16,432 nucleotides of DNA from NAT127 sp041655035 (lineage in GTDB: Bacteria; Pseudomonadota; Gammaproteobacteria; Pseudomonadales; Porticoccaceae): assembly GCA_041655035.1 (NCBI GenBank), contig JBAZCN010000073.1, positions 1 through 16,432 of the forward strand, in the 5' to 3' direction. Both the position numbers and the translations under genes were made by a program. Position 1 is the stretch's first letter, and each line of letters opens with the position of its first letter. The notes below the pieces were generated by a model. That model ran no database searches and was not told the origin of the DNA. It worked only from the letters and a program-made list of their open reading frames with translations. Positions 1 through 6,304 of the stretch are shown piece by piece.

Positions 1-304
1 CCATCAGGGCTGAAGCCCTGGTGGAGCCACCCACACCGGCATTCATCGCCGTCCGCACGCTGAGGTCCCTGATACCCGGATTGGCCAGGGCCACGGCCAC
101 GGTCTCCAGCAGCCTGGCCTGTTGTCGACCGGGCAGCTCCAGCCTGAACAGCAGGTAGAGATACTGCACCCAGGAAACTTTTCCCAGCAGATCGCCGTAC
201 ACGTCATAACCCGAGCAGTAACAGGCCTTGGCCGCATAAGGATTATCGGCCTCAGACTCTTCGTACCAGATTTTGGTTTTGATGGTCTCTTTATTCTGTG
301 TCAT
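1..304 (-). CDS. Citrate synthase / citryl-CoA lyase family protein (partial, 5' part only)
   Basis: The minus strand reads open from an ATG at 304 to the window edge, giving the first 101 residues. The start is fixed by a 4-nt ATGA overlap with the stop of the upstream ThDP-enzyme gene, and an AAAGG lies just before it. The visible protein begins MTQNKETIKTKIWYEE and contains ADNPYAAKACYCSGYDVYGDLLGKV-type and MNAGVGGSTRASALM segments, which I recognise from bacterial proteins annotated as citryl-CoA lyase, a citrate synthase (PF00285) branch of about 260-270 residues. Family knowledge: these enzymes cleave or form citryl-CoA-like C-C bonds. The catalytic His/Asp residues lie beyond the window, so activity cannot be checked. 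Overlap with the ThDP enzyme implies translational coupling and probably a shared pathway. The family call is fairly sure; the substrate is unknown. A longer or shorter C-terminus is possible. Confidence 0.72.
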   Translation of the reverse strand, partial: MTQNKETIKTKIWYEESEADNPYAAKACYCSGYDVYGDLLGKVSWVQYLYLLFRLELPGRQQARLLETVAVALANPGIRDLSVRTAMNAGVGGSTRASALM

Positions 305-2091
305 CTGCCTTTACTCAATACCCGTGTTCTCAAATCGATGGGGGGCTTCGCTTCCCCATCGATACGCACATCCAACAGACTCGGGCCCGCCCGGTGACAG
401 ATATGGTGCATGTCCAGCGCCAGCAGATCGTCGACCGACTCGATGACATAGCCATCGACGCCCATTGAACGAGCCATGGCGGCGAAATCGATCCTGGGGA
501 GATCGAAACCCGTCCGCTCGGCCTCGGTAAGGCGCTGACCGTGCTTGACCATACCATAGGCGGCATCGTTTAGGATCAGGTAAATCACCGGCAGCTTTTC
601 CTGGATGGCGACGGTTATCTCCTGGCTGGCCATGAGGTAACTGCCGTCGCCAGTGATGCAGACCACGGGCGTGCCCTGAACCCCCAGGGCAATACCCACG
701 GCGCTACCGATAGCCCACCCCATGGAGGCAAAATCAAAAGTGGCCTTGAACACCCGGTTGTTCCGCCCCGACCTTGCCTGGCTCTGATAGTCGTGAGGAT
801 GTAAATAATGTACTGCCCAGGCAAAACTGTTGCCTGAGTCAGCCACGTAACGGGTACTGGGTGGAAAGAGTCGCGGCAACTCCGTCATCAGTCTTTGCGG
901 AAGAATCGGTGAGCGATCGTCGCTGCACGCGAGAGGATCATCGAGCTTGAACCCGTATTCCCGCCGCGCCGTCAATTCGGCGACCCGCTCCGGCAACCAC
1001 CGGCGCGGCCGGGCTTCCGCGTCCAGACGGCCGAGAACTTTCTGGAGGATAAGCCCGGTGCTCCCTTGCAGATGCAACCTGGCCATTGGCGAGCCGATAA
1101 AAAAATCCGCGGATGTCGCAACATGGACCAGCCGCGAATTGAGCAGCGCGACCCGATCCCAGGCATTGCTGGCCCACTCGCCAAGCCTCGAGCCAAAGGC
1201 GACAACCAGGTCCACATCCGGATCGCACAGGGTCTCGATCGCGGTGCCATGTCCGGCAAAGCCGACAACCCCGCGAAACAACGGATGGCAGGGATCCACC
1301 AACCCCTTGCCATGAGGCGTGACGATAAGAGGGATATCCAGCCAGGAAGCCACCTCGAGCATCGCCTCCACCGCCTCGGCGGCTTCATCCCCCAGCACGA
1401 ACACAGTCTTACGGCTGGTGGTCAGCAGTCGGAAAAATTCCTCGAACGCCAGCGGGTCGTAAATCTGGCCGCTGGCAACAAGCCTCGGCAGATTGGCGAA
1501 TTGCGGCTGGCGGTTGGCCGCCGTTTTCAGGATGTCTATGGGTATGCTCAGATGGACCGGTCCCTGAGGATAGCGGTGGGCGGTGATGATGGCCGCCGCC
1601 AGCTTGTGCTCCAACTGGTCAGGGTGTGACACCAGGGAGTTGTACAGGGTGATGCTCTCGAAAAAGGAGAGCGCGTTGATACCGGTACAGGACGACTCCT
1701 GGAGGGCACCGCGGCCGAAGGTCGTGAGCGCTGTCTGGGCGGTGATTGCCAACAAAGGAACATGATTGGCATAGGCCGAGGCCACACCCGTTATCAGGTT
1801 GGTGACGCCCGGGCCCGTGGTGGCAAAGCACACACCCAGCTTTCCGGTGGCGCTGTGGTAGCCATCGGCCATAAAAGCGGCACCGGTCTCGTGGCGACTG
1901 ATCACACACCTGGGCCCGCCCCGCTGCTCACTGCGCGCCAAGGCATTCAACAGCGGCTCGATGGCCCCCCCGGGCACGCCGAAAACATAGTCAACTTCAA
2001 GGCGCTCGAGGTAACGGACCAGCAGGTCACCCAGCTCCCCAGCACCACCCTTTCCATTCACATTCTCTGCCGACAGGAATTGTTCTGACAT
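301..2091 (-). CDS. Thiamine-diphosphate-dependent enzyme, acetolactate-synthase-like
   Basis: A 596-residue protein with the three-domain layout of the acetohydroxyacid synthase/pyruvate oxidase superfamily. The N-terminal pyrimidine-binding domain carries the ThDP-activating Glu at E68 (SRHETGAAFMADGY) and TTGPGVTN at 91-98. The central domain spans roughly residues 205-350. The C-terminal pyrophosphate-binding domain has the metal-binding GDG (481-483) followed after about 25 residues by ND (508-509). The ATG at 2091 has a good GGAGA Shine-Dalgarno 5 nt upstream. Such enzymes decarboxylate a 2-oxo acid and transfer the carbanion to an acceptor, or ligate or cleave acyloins. Which reaction applies here is not shown. 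I see no small regulatory subunit (ilvH) next to it; instead the gene overlaps a citryl-CoA-lyase-like gene, so ordinary branched-chain amino-acid synthesis (ilvB/ilvI) is unlikely. Alternatives include oxalyl-CoA decarboxylase-like, sulfoacetaldehyde acetyltransferase-like or another carboligase. Confidence 0.85.
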   Translation of the reverse strand: MSEQFLSAENVNGKGGAGELGDLLVRYLERLEVDYVFGVPGGAIEPLLNALARSEQRGGPRCVISRHETGAAFMADGYHSATGKLGVCFATTGPGVTNLITGVASAYANHVPLLAITAQTALTTFGRGALQESSCTGINALSFFESITLYNSLVSHPDQLEHKLAAAIITAHRYPQGPVHLSIPIDILKTAANRQPQFANLPRLVASGQIYDPLAFEEFFRLLTTSRKTVFVLGDEAAEAVEAMLEVASWLDIPLIVTPHGKGLVDPCHPLFRGVVGFAGHGTAIETLCDPDVDLVVAFGSRLGEWASNAWDRVALLNSRLVHVATSADFFIGSPMARLHLQGSTGLILQKVLGRLDAEARPRRWLPERVAELTARREYGFKLDDPLACSDDRSPILPQRLMTELPRLFPPSTRYVADSGNSFAWAVHYLHPHDYQSQARSGRNNRVFKATFDFASMGWAIGSAVGIALGVQGTPVVCITGDGSYLMASQEITVAIQEKLPVIYLILNDAAYGMVKHGQRLTEAERTGFDLPRIDFAAMARSMGVDGYVIESVDDLLALDMHHICHRAGPSLLDVRIDGEAKPPIDLRTRVLSKGR

Positions 2092-2147
2092 AACTCTCCA
2101 TGAACACAGGTTTGCTAGGCAACAATTTCTCAGAGAGAATCAAAGTT

Positions 2148-2193
2148 GCTTTGGAAAGTTCAGGATTATCAGTCCAAAGCTTAGGATTTACAA
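2148..2193 (-). promoter_or_regulatory. Candidate sigma70 promoter with operator-like dyad upstream of the ThDP-enzyme gene
   Basis: On the minus strand a -35 TTGTAA (2193-2188) is separated by exactly 17 nt from a -10 GATAAT (2170-2165). Transcription would start near 2158, giving a leader of about 65 nt before the ATG at 2091. The -10 lies inside the 17-nt spacer of a perfect 8-bp inverted repeat: GCTTTGGA at 2148-2155 and TCCAAAGC at 2173-2180. A second small dyad, CAAAG-TTG-CTTTG (2141-2153), overlaps the proximal arm. A repressor bound to the arms would cover the -10. Both the promoter and the operator role are inferred from pattern only. Confidence 0.5.
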
Positions 2194-2293
2194 TCGCATG
2201 GAAGCTGGACGCCCCCGGAAATATCGGCTTTCAACAATACCGCCCCACCTCACGCCCGACGGCGGCAGAAAGTATCTGCGGAGCCAGGCCGGG

Positions 2294-2321
2294 TTTGTCA
2301 CGGCACTTTTGTCACGGCACT
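2294..2321. repeat. Perfect tandem duplication of a 14-bp unit
   Basis: TTTGTCACGGCACT occurs twice head to tail without a mismatch (2294-2307 and 2308-2321). It sits about 200 bp upstream of the ThDP-enzyme start and downstream of the comEA terminator. It could be a paired binding site for a regulator or a slippage product; the sequence cannot tell which. Confidence 0.85.
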
Positions 2322-2376
2322 GGAGATTCACATCCCGCAGCGCTCCCGGCCGCCTTTCTGCAACCATGGGGGACGC

Positions 2377-2403
2377 AAAAAAGCCCGACCAGGGGTCGGG
2401 CTT
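2377..2403 (-). terminator. Intrinsic terminator downstream of the comEA-like gene
   Basis: Read on the minus strand, a perfect 10-bp stem (AAGCCCGACC / GGTCGGGCTT, 2381-2390 and 2394-2403) with a 3-nt loop runs into six U residues (2382-2377). It lies about 70 nt past the comEA-like stop codon and would end the pyrF-comEA transcript before the ThDP-enzyme promoter. Confidence 0.9.
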
Positions 2404-2473
2404 GAAGCGCTGAGTCCTTGGAACAGAAGCATTCCAGGCACAGCCCATACTACAGCATCTGGCAAAGGCCAGG

Positions 2474-2800
2474 CTAAAGGCCTATGCGCTGGATGTTCTT
2501 CTCCAGTGTGGCCTCCCCGATACCTTTTATCTCGAGCAACTGCTCCTTGCTGGTGAAGGAACCGTTCGCCTCCCGCCAGGCGACGATGGCCTGCGCTTTG
2601 ACGAGTCCTATGCCCACCAGTCCGGAGGCGATTTCCTCGGCGGACGCGCTGTTGATATTCACTGTCGCCGACTGCTCGGCAACTGCCTTGCCGCTATTTT
2701 GAGACGGCTCCTCGGCCACTGCCGGGGCTTGCCAGCCGGCCAACAGCGATATCGCCCAGAACAGGACAAGAGACTTGAGCAGCGAATGGATGGTTTTCAT
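2474..2800 (-). CDS. ComEA-family helix-hairpin-helix protein, secreted/periplasmic
   Basis: A 108-residue protein. The start at 2800 (MKTIHSLLKSLVLFW) is chosen because AAGGAG stands 7-8 nt upstream and it opens a standard signal peptide: basic n-region, hydrophobic core to about residue 23, and APAVA before EE as a likely signal peptidase I site (29/30). A longer in-frame reading further upstream would run into the end of pyrF without adding a recognisable domain. A low-complexity linker is followed by a ComEA-type tandem HhH domain at 46-108, starting VNINSASAEEIA, with two GIG hairpins at 63-65 and 93-95. Family members bind double-stranded DNA non-specifically; ComEA of naturally competent bacteria pulls DNA through the periplasm. 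Many short proteobacterial homologues are found in species without proven competence, so a role in uptake is inferred. It is 61 nt downstream of pyrF, on the same strand. Confidence 0.88.
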   Translation of the reverse strand: MKTIHSLLKSLVLFWAISLLAGWQAPAVAEEPSQNSGKAVAEQSATVNINSASAEEIASGLVGIGLVKAQAIVAWREANGSFTSKEQLLEIKGIGEATLEKNIQRIGL

Positions 2801-2813
2801 CACAGATCTCCTT

Positions 2814-2860
2814 GTGCATGTGCACTGTGTTTGAGGTTTGCGTGGGTGTCCGACCCACGC
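2814..2860 (-). other. Stem-loops between pyrF and the comEA-like gene
   Basis: One nucleotide after the pyrF stop codon is a perfect 8-bp stem with a 5-nt loop (GCGTGGGT at 2840-2847, ACCCACGC at 2853-2860). It is followed by an A-rich stretch, not a U tract, so it is unlikely to be a canonical terminator and may protect the pyrF 3' end or act in processing. A second small palindrome, GTGCA-TG-TGCAC (2814-2825), stands directly before the comEA Shine-Dalgarno. Confidence 0.6.
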
Positions 2861-2861
2861 C

Positions 2862-3566
2862 TCAATAATCCTTGATTTCCTCGATAATCGCAAGCAGGGA
2901 CTGAGCCGGGTCAGCGGCACGGGTCACCGGGCGCCCGATGACCAGATAGGAGCTGCCCGCGGCAAGGGCCTCGCCGGGAGCCATGGTCCGCCGCTGGTCG
3001 TCAGCCACAGCCCCGGGCGGGCGGATGCCCGGCGTCACCCGCAGAAAATCCGGGCCCAGCCGGGTGGCCAGCGCCGCGGCTTCCCGCGCCGAGCAGACGA
3101 CGCCGTCGAGCCCGCTGTCACGCGCCAGCCCGGCAAGGCGGTGGACCTGCTCCTCGGCACCACCGGCGATACCGATTTCGGCCAGCTCGTCCCCCGCCAT
3201 ACTGGTCAGCACGGTGACAGCCGTCAGCAGTGTCTCACTGCCCATGGAGCGCAACTGCTCCGCCGCCGCCACCATCATCCGCCGGCCGCCGGCGGCATGG
3301 ACGTTGACCATCCATACCCCGAGGTCAGCGGCGGCAGCGACTGCCTGGGCGGTGGTATTGGGGATATCGTGAAACTTCAGATCGAGAAATACATCGTAGC
3401 CGTGACCAACCAGTTCGCGCACCAGGGCCGGCCCCTCACGGGTAAATAGCTCCTTGCCGACCTTGAGCTTGCACAGCGACGGATCGAGAGCGGCGATCAG
3501 CCGGCGAGCGGCATCGCCGGTGGCAAAATCGAGGGCGACGATGATTCGGGATTCGGGGGCATTCAT
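2862..3566 (-). CDS. pyrF: Orotidine 5'-phosphate decarboxylase
   Basis: This enzyme decarboxylates OMP to UMP, the last step of de novo pyrimidine synthesis, in the cytoplasm. With the start at the ATG at 3566 (MNAPESRIIVALDF) the protein is 234 residues, the normal gammaproteobacterial length; a GTG at 3596 would add ten residues that are not family-like. Visible hallmarks are VALD at 10-13, KVGKELF at 35-41, the catalytic signature DLKFHDIPNT at 62-71 (D62, K64, D67), the AAADLGVWMVNVHA segment, and the C-terminal phosphate-binding VTPGIRP and IGRPVT loops. The Shine-Dalgarno is weak (GGA about 12 nt upstream). The gene follows lapA on the same strand as in enterobacterial lapA-lapB-pyrF, but here lapB is missing and a 190-nt gap intervenes. 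Confidence 0.97.
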   Translation of the reverse strand: MNAPESRIIVALDFATGDAARRLIAALDPSLCKLKVGKELFTREGPALVRELVGHGYDVFLDLKFHDIPNTTAQAVAAAADLGVWMVNVHAAGGRRMMVAAAEQLRSMGSETLLTAVTVLTSMAGDELAEIGIAGGAEEQVHRLAGLARDSGLDGVVCSAREAAALATRLGPDFLRVTPGIRPPGAVADDQRRTMAPGEALAAGSSYLVIGRPVTRAADPAQSLLAIIEEIKDY

Positions 3567-3614
3567 AAAAACATTATTTCCAAAAGACAAAATCACTTTT
3601 CCATGTCTGTGGTT

Positions 3615-3685
3615 CCTGCGGCGCGCTTCGTTCCTCAGCGCACCCTATGCCTTTCATCGGGATTCTTGCATAGGCCGCGCGCAGG
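3615..3685. repeat. Foldable 71-nt imperfect inverted-repeat element in the lapA-pyrF gap
   Basis: The ends pair: CCTGCGGCGCG (3615-3625) is the reverse complement of CGCGCGCAGG (3676-3685) apart from one bulged G. Inside are two further inverted repeats: CCTATGC/GCATAGG (3644-3650 and 3668-3674), and GGCGCGCT/AGCGCACC (3620-3627 and 3637-3644; on the minus strand the single mismatch becomes a G-U pair). The second competes with the outer stem. This resembles dispersed REP-like intergenic elements, but only one copy is in the window, so repetition in the genome is not shown. The remainder of the 190-nt gap (3567-3756) shows no gene. Confidence 0.5.
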
Positions 3686-3756
3686 AGGCACACCGGCGAT
3701 GTTTGCCCAGGCGGCCCACCCCTGCTCTTGCGTGGCCGGTGGAACGTCAACAGACC

Positions 3757-4014
3757 CTAGCGGGTCGCCGGCGAAACAGTCTGCCGACGCAGTTTGCGAT
3801 TGTCGCGCGCCTGCCGCCACAACAGCGGCAGGGTCACCAGCAAGCCGAAAATCACCCCGGTGACAAAAGCGAACAACAACCACAGACCGAGGGATAAATC
3901 GGCAAGAGAAAAACCGAGCAAGGTGACTCCGACCTGCTGGCTGTTATCCTGGGCGATCCACAGCCCGACAAACAGGCAAAACAGCGCCAGTATTCCGTAC
4001 AACAGTGTTTTCAT
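3757..4014 (-). CDS. lapA: LapA-domain (DUF1049) inner-membrane protein
   Basis: An 85-residue protein with two predicted membrane segments, at about residues 3-21 (LLYGILALFCLFVGLWIA) and 42-66 (SLGLWLLFAFVTGVIFGLL). A basic cytosolic tail (RQARDNRKLRRQ) follows. Length and the order hydrophobic hairpin plus short basic tail match LapA/YciS, the small partner of the lipopolysaccharide-assembly regulator LapB. The ATG at 4014 has AGGAG 8-9 nt upstream. It lies downstream of ihfB, as is usual in pseudomonads, but past an intrinsic terminator, so it depends on readthrough or its own promoter; I could not find a convincing one in 4015-4146. The usual neighbour lapB is not present. Function in LPS control is from the family, not from this sequence. 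Confidence 0.85.
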   Translation of the reverse strand: MKTLLYGILALFCLFVGLWIAQDNSQQVGVTLLGFSLADLSLGLWLLFAFVTGVIFGLLVTLPLLWRQARDNRKLRRQTVSPATR

Positions 4015-4146
4015 CAGCTATTTCTCCTGTGCGCGGCTTGTCCCCTCATCGGCCGCCAGCCGGTGCATGGCACTGCCTAGTTTAGCGGCCCCATCCAGCC
4101 ATTCCGAGGTATTTTCGCGTTTTTTGGCGGGCGGCCAACCCCGACA

Positions 4147-4177
4147 TAAAAAAACGGCAAGGCCAAAGCCTTGCCGT
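4147..4177 (-). terminator. Intrinsic terminator downstream of ihfB
   Basis: On the minus strand a perfect 10-bp stem (ACGGCAAGGC / GCCTTGCCGT, 4154-4163 and 4168-4177) with a 4-nt loop is followed by a run of U (4154-4148). It begins 26 nt after the ihfB stop and closes the cmk-rpsA-ihfB side of the locus before lapA. Confidence 0.92.
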
Positions 4178-4202
4178 CAGCATTCGTCACTACCTGCACA
4201 AG

Positions 4203-4493
4203 TCACCGGTGCATGGATTCGTTTACCCGCTCGCGGAGATCCTTGCCAGGCTTGAAATAGGGTACATACTTGCCGGAAAGTTCGACGGTATCCCCCGTCT
4301 TGGGGTTGCGGCCAACCCTTGGCGCTCTGAAATGCAGACAAAAACTGCCAAAGCCCCTGACCTCGATGCGCTGGTTATGCACCAGCGCCTGGGTCATTTT
4401 CTCGAGAATCATCTTCACCGCCAATTCGACATCTTTGGGCGGGAGCTGCTCCTGCTGGGCCGCAATTTTTTCTATCAGTTCCGACTTGGTCAT
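4203..4493 (-). CDS. ihfB: Integration host factor subunit beta
   Basis: A 96-residue HU/IHF-family protein. The N-terminal helices (MTKSELIEKIAAQQ to about 40) form the dimer body. The beta-arm carries GRNPKTGDTVELSGKY at 61-76, with the DNA-intercalating proline at P64, and the IHF-beta type C-terminus YFKPGKDLRERVN (79-91) follows. With IhfA (elsewhere) it bends DNA at specific sites to shape nucleoid, recombination and sigma54 transcription. The gene follows rpsA by 57 nt, the standard gammaproteobacterial arrangement, with a strong hairpin in between. The Shine-Dalgarno is G-rich (GGGGGCGGA) rather than AGGAG. Nothing looks damaged. Confidence 0.97.
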   Translation of the reverse strand: MTKSELIEKIAAQQEQLPPKDVELAVKMILEKMTQALVHNQRIEVRGFGSFCLHFRAPRVGRNPKTGDTVELSGKYVPYFKPGKDLRERVNESMHR

Positions 4494-4512
4494 AGATATC
4501 CGCCCCCAAAGG

Positions 4513-4536
4513 GCCGGGCAGCGCTGGCTGCCCGGC
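4513..4536 (-). other. Strong stem-loop between rpsA and ihfB
   Basis: A perfect 10-bp GC-rich stem (GCCGGGCAGC / GCTGCCCGGC, 4513-4522 and 4527-4536) with a 4-nt loop sits in the 57-nt intergenic stretch. It is followed on the minus strand by only CCUUU before the G-rich ihfB ribosome-binding site, so it is at best a weak or partial terminator. It may set the ratio of rpsA to ihfB transcript or mark a processing site. Confidence 0.65.
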
Positions 4537-4550
4537 GGTGCTTTGCCTGT

Positions 4551-6233
4551 TTACTTGTCGCGGTTTTCCATTTGCGCCTTGATCAGATCGCCGATGGTGG
4601 TGGGCACCACGCTCTCGGCTTCCTGTTTGCGCAGGTCACGCACGGCGGCTTTTTCGTCTTCCATATCCTTGGCTTTCACCGACAGGCCGATCTGGCGACT
4701 CTTGCGGTCCACATTGATGATCTTGACTTCGATGGTGTCGCCGACGTTGATCACGTTGCGGGCATCTTCGACGCGATCACGGGACAGCTCGGACGCCTTG
4801 AGATAGCCTTCCAGGTCGCCCTCGAGCGTTACCACCGCGCCCTTGGCGTCAACTTCCTTGACCACACCGGTGACAATGCCACCTTTGTCGTTCTGGGCCA
4901 CGTAGGCCGAGAACGGATCGTCCGCCAGTTGCTTGACGCCCAGGGAAATACGCTCGCGCTCGGGGTCGATGGCCAGGATAACGGTCTCGAGCTCATCGCC
5001 TTTCTTGAAGTTGCGCACCACTTCTTCGCCGTTCTCGTTCCAGGACAGATCGGACAGATGGACAAGGCCATCGATACCGCCTTCAAGACCGATGAAGATA
5101 CCGAAGTCGGTGATCGACTTGATGTTGCCTGAGATCTTGTCGCCCTTGCTGTATTTGGTGGCGAACTCATCCCACGGGTTGGGGTGGCACTGCTTGATAC
5201 CGAGGGAAATACGGCGGCGCTCCTCGTCGATATCGAGGATCATCACATCCACTTCATCACCGAGCTGAACCACTTTCGAGGGATGGATGTTCTTGTTGGT
5301 CCAGTCCATCTCGGAAACGTGTACCAGGCCCTCGACACCGTCTTCCAACTCGGCAAAACAACCGTAGTCGGTAAGGTTGGTGATCCGGGCGCGCACTTTG
5401 ACGCCTTCCGGATAACGGCCTTTGATATCCGACCAGGGATCTTCACCCATTTGTTTCAGGCCGAGGGACACGCGGTTGCGTTCGCGATCGAACTTGAGAA
5501 CCTTGACTTCGATCTCGTCACCGACATTGACGATCTCGCTGGGATGCTTGATGCGCTTCCAGGACATGTCGGTGATATGCAGCAGGCCATCGATGCCGCC
5601 CAGATCGACGAAAGCACCGTAATCGGTGAGGTTCTTGACGATACCCTTGAGTACCGCGCCCTCTTCCAGGTTGGCCAGCAGTTCTTCGCGTTCGGCGGAG
5701 TTGACGGCTTCCATTACTGCGCGGCGGGAGACCACCACGTTGTTGCGCTTCTGGTCGAGCTTGATGACCTTGAACTCGAGCGGCTTGTCTTCCAGGTGGG
5801 TGGTTTCGCGCATCGGGCGCACATCCACCAGGGAACCGGGAAGGAATGCCCGCAGGCCGGCGATGTCGACGGTGAAACCGCCCTTGACCTTGCCGCTGAT
5901 GATCCCGGTGACAACCTCGTCGGCGCTGTAGGCTTTCTCGAGTTCGGTCCAGGACTCGGCGCGACGGGCTTTTTCACGGGACAGACGGGTTGCGCCAAAG
6001 CCGTCTTCGACGGTTTCGAGAGCCACCTGAACTTCGTCACCAATCTGTAGTTCGCACTCGCCATTGTCATCGAGAAACTGGCTGACCGGGATTACACCCT
6101 CGGACTTGAGACCCGCGTGCACGGTGACCCAGTCCTTGTCGATGTCGATCACGACGCCGGTGACAATGGAGCCTGGTGCCATTTCGACAGTTTTCAGGCT
6201 TTGTTCAAAGAGTTCTGCAAAGCTTTCGCTCAT
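4551..6233 (-). CDS. rpsA: 30S ribosomal protein S1
   Basis: A 560-residue protein, close to the 557 of E. coli, with six S1 RNA-binding repeats at roughly 21-87, 105-171, 192-260, 277-347, 364-434 and 451-520. The first two bind the ribosome; repeats 3-6 show the canonical G-x-V-K-x-[IL]-T-D-[YF]-G-x-F pattern (for example KNLTDYGAFVDL, TNLTDYGCFAEL, KSITDFGIFIGL) and bind mRNA. The ATG at 6233 has AGGT 9-10 nt upstream, a poor Shine-Dalgarno as expected for rpsA, which is autoregulated by S1 through leader structure in E. coli. It lies between cmk and ihfB with a 145-nt leader holding a hairpin. The last ~35 residues are charged and end in KAQMENRDK. Confidence 0.98.
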   Translation of the reverse strand: MSESFAELFEQSLKTVEMAPGSIVTGVVIDIDKDWVTVHAGLKSEGVIPVSQFLDDNGECELQIGDEVQVALETVEDGFGATRLSREKARRAESWTELEKAYSADEVVTGIISGKVKGGFTVDIAGLRAFLPGSLVDVRPMRETTHLEDKPLEFKVIKLDQKRNNVVVSRRAVMEAVNSAEREELLANLEEGAVLKGIVKNLTDYGAFVDLGGIDGLLHITDMSWKRIKHPSEIVNVGDEIEVKVLKFDRERNRVSLGLKQMGEDPWSDIKGRYPEGVKVRARITNLTDYGCFAELEDGVEGLVHVSEMDWTNKNIHPSKVVQLGDEVDVMILDIDEERRRISLGIKQCHPNPWDEFATKYSKGDKISGNIKSITDFGIFIGLEGGIDGLVHLSDLSWNENGEEVVRNFKKGDELETVILAIDPERERISLGVKQLADDPFSAYVAQNDKGGIVTGVVKEVDAKGAVVTLEGDLEGYLKASELSRDRVEDARNVINVGDTIEVKIINVDRKSRQIGLSVKAKDMEDEKAAVRDLRKQEAESVVPTTIGDLIKAQMENRDK

Positions 6234-6256
6234 TAATGGATACCTATGGATGATAA

Positions 6257-6278
6257 GGTGGAGCGTGCCGCTCCTACC
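6257..6278 (-). promoter_or_regulatory. Hairpin in the rpsA leader
   Basis: GGTGGAGCG (6257-6265) pairs with CGCTCCTACC (6269-6278) around a TGC loop with one bulged base, ending about 23 nt before the rpsA ATG. On the minus strand the stem carries GUAGGAGCGG. In E. coli the rpsA initiation region relies on leader hairpins in place of a strong Shine-Dalgarno and is the target of S1 autoregulation; a similar role here is inference. Confidence 0.45.
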
Positions 6279-6304
6279 ACGCAGCCAGATTGCATGGGCC
6301 TATT

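Larger units (their letters stand above)
2092..2473. other. 382-bp intergenic region between the comEA-like gene and the ThDP-enzyme gene
   Basis: I see no convincing gene here. From right to left on the minus strand it holds the intrinsic terminator of the comEA-like gene (2377-2403), the 14-bp tandem repeat (2294-2321), the candidate promoter with its dyad (2148-2193) and the ribosome-binding site of the ThDP-enzyme gene (2096-2100). It therefore looks like a full regulatory interval separating two transcription units. The part from 2141 to 2215 is visibly more AT-rich than the flanking genes. Confidence 0.6.

Noticed and set aside
43..237. A 64-codon minus-strand frame near the left edge
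   Set aside because: It is a different frame of the same stretch that encodes the citryl-CoA-lyase-like protein from the ATG at 304, and its Cys/Trp/Pro-rich translation is not protein-like.
2100..2413. Short plus-strand frames (about 100 and 71 codons) in the regulatory interval upstream of the ThDP-enzyme gene
   Set aside because: No domain, no good ribosome-binding site, and they run through the comEA terminator hairpin and the tandem repeat.
4109..4140. TTGGC/GCCAA hairpin next to a run of six T as a terminator
   Set aside because: On the plus strand the T run precedes the stem, and on the minus strand the stem is followed by A residues, so it is in the wrong order for termination on either strand.
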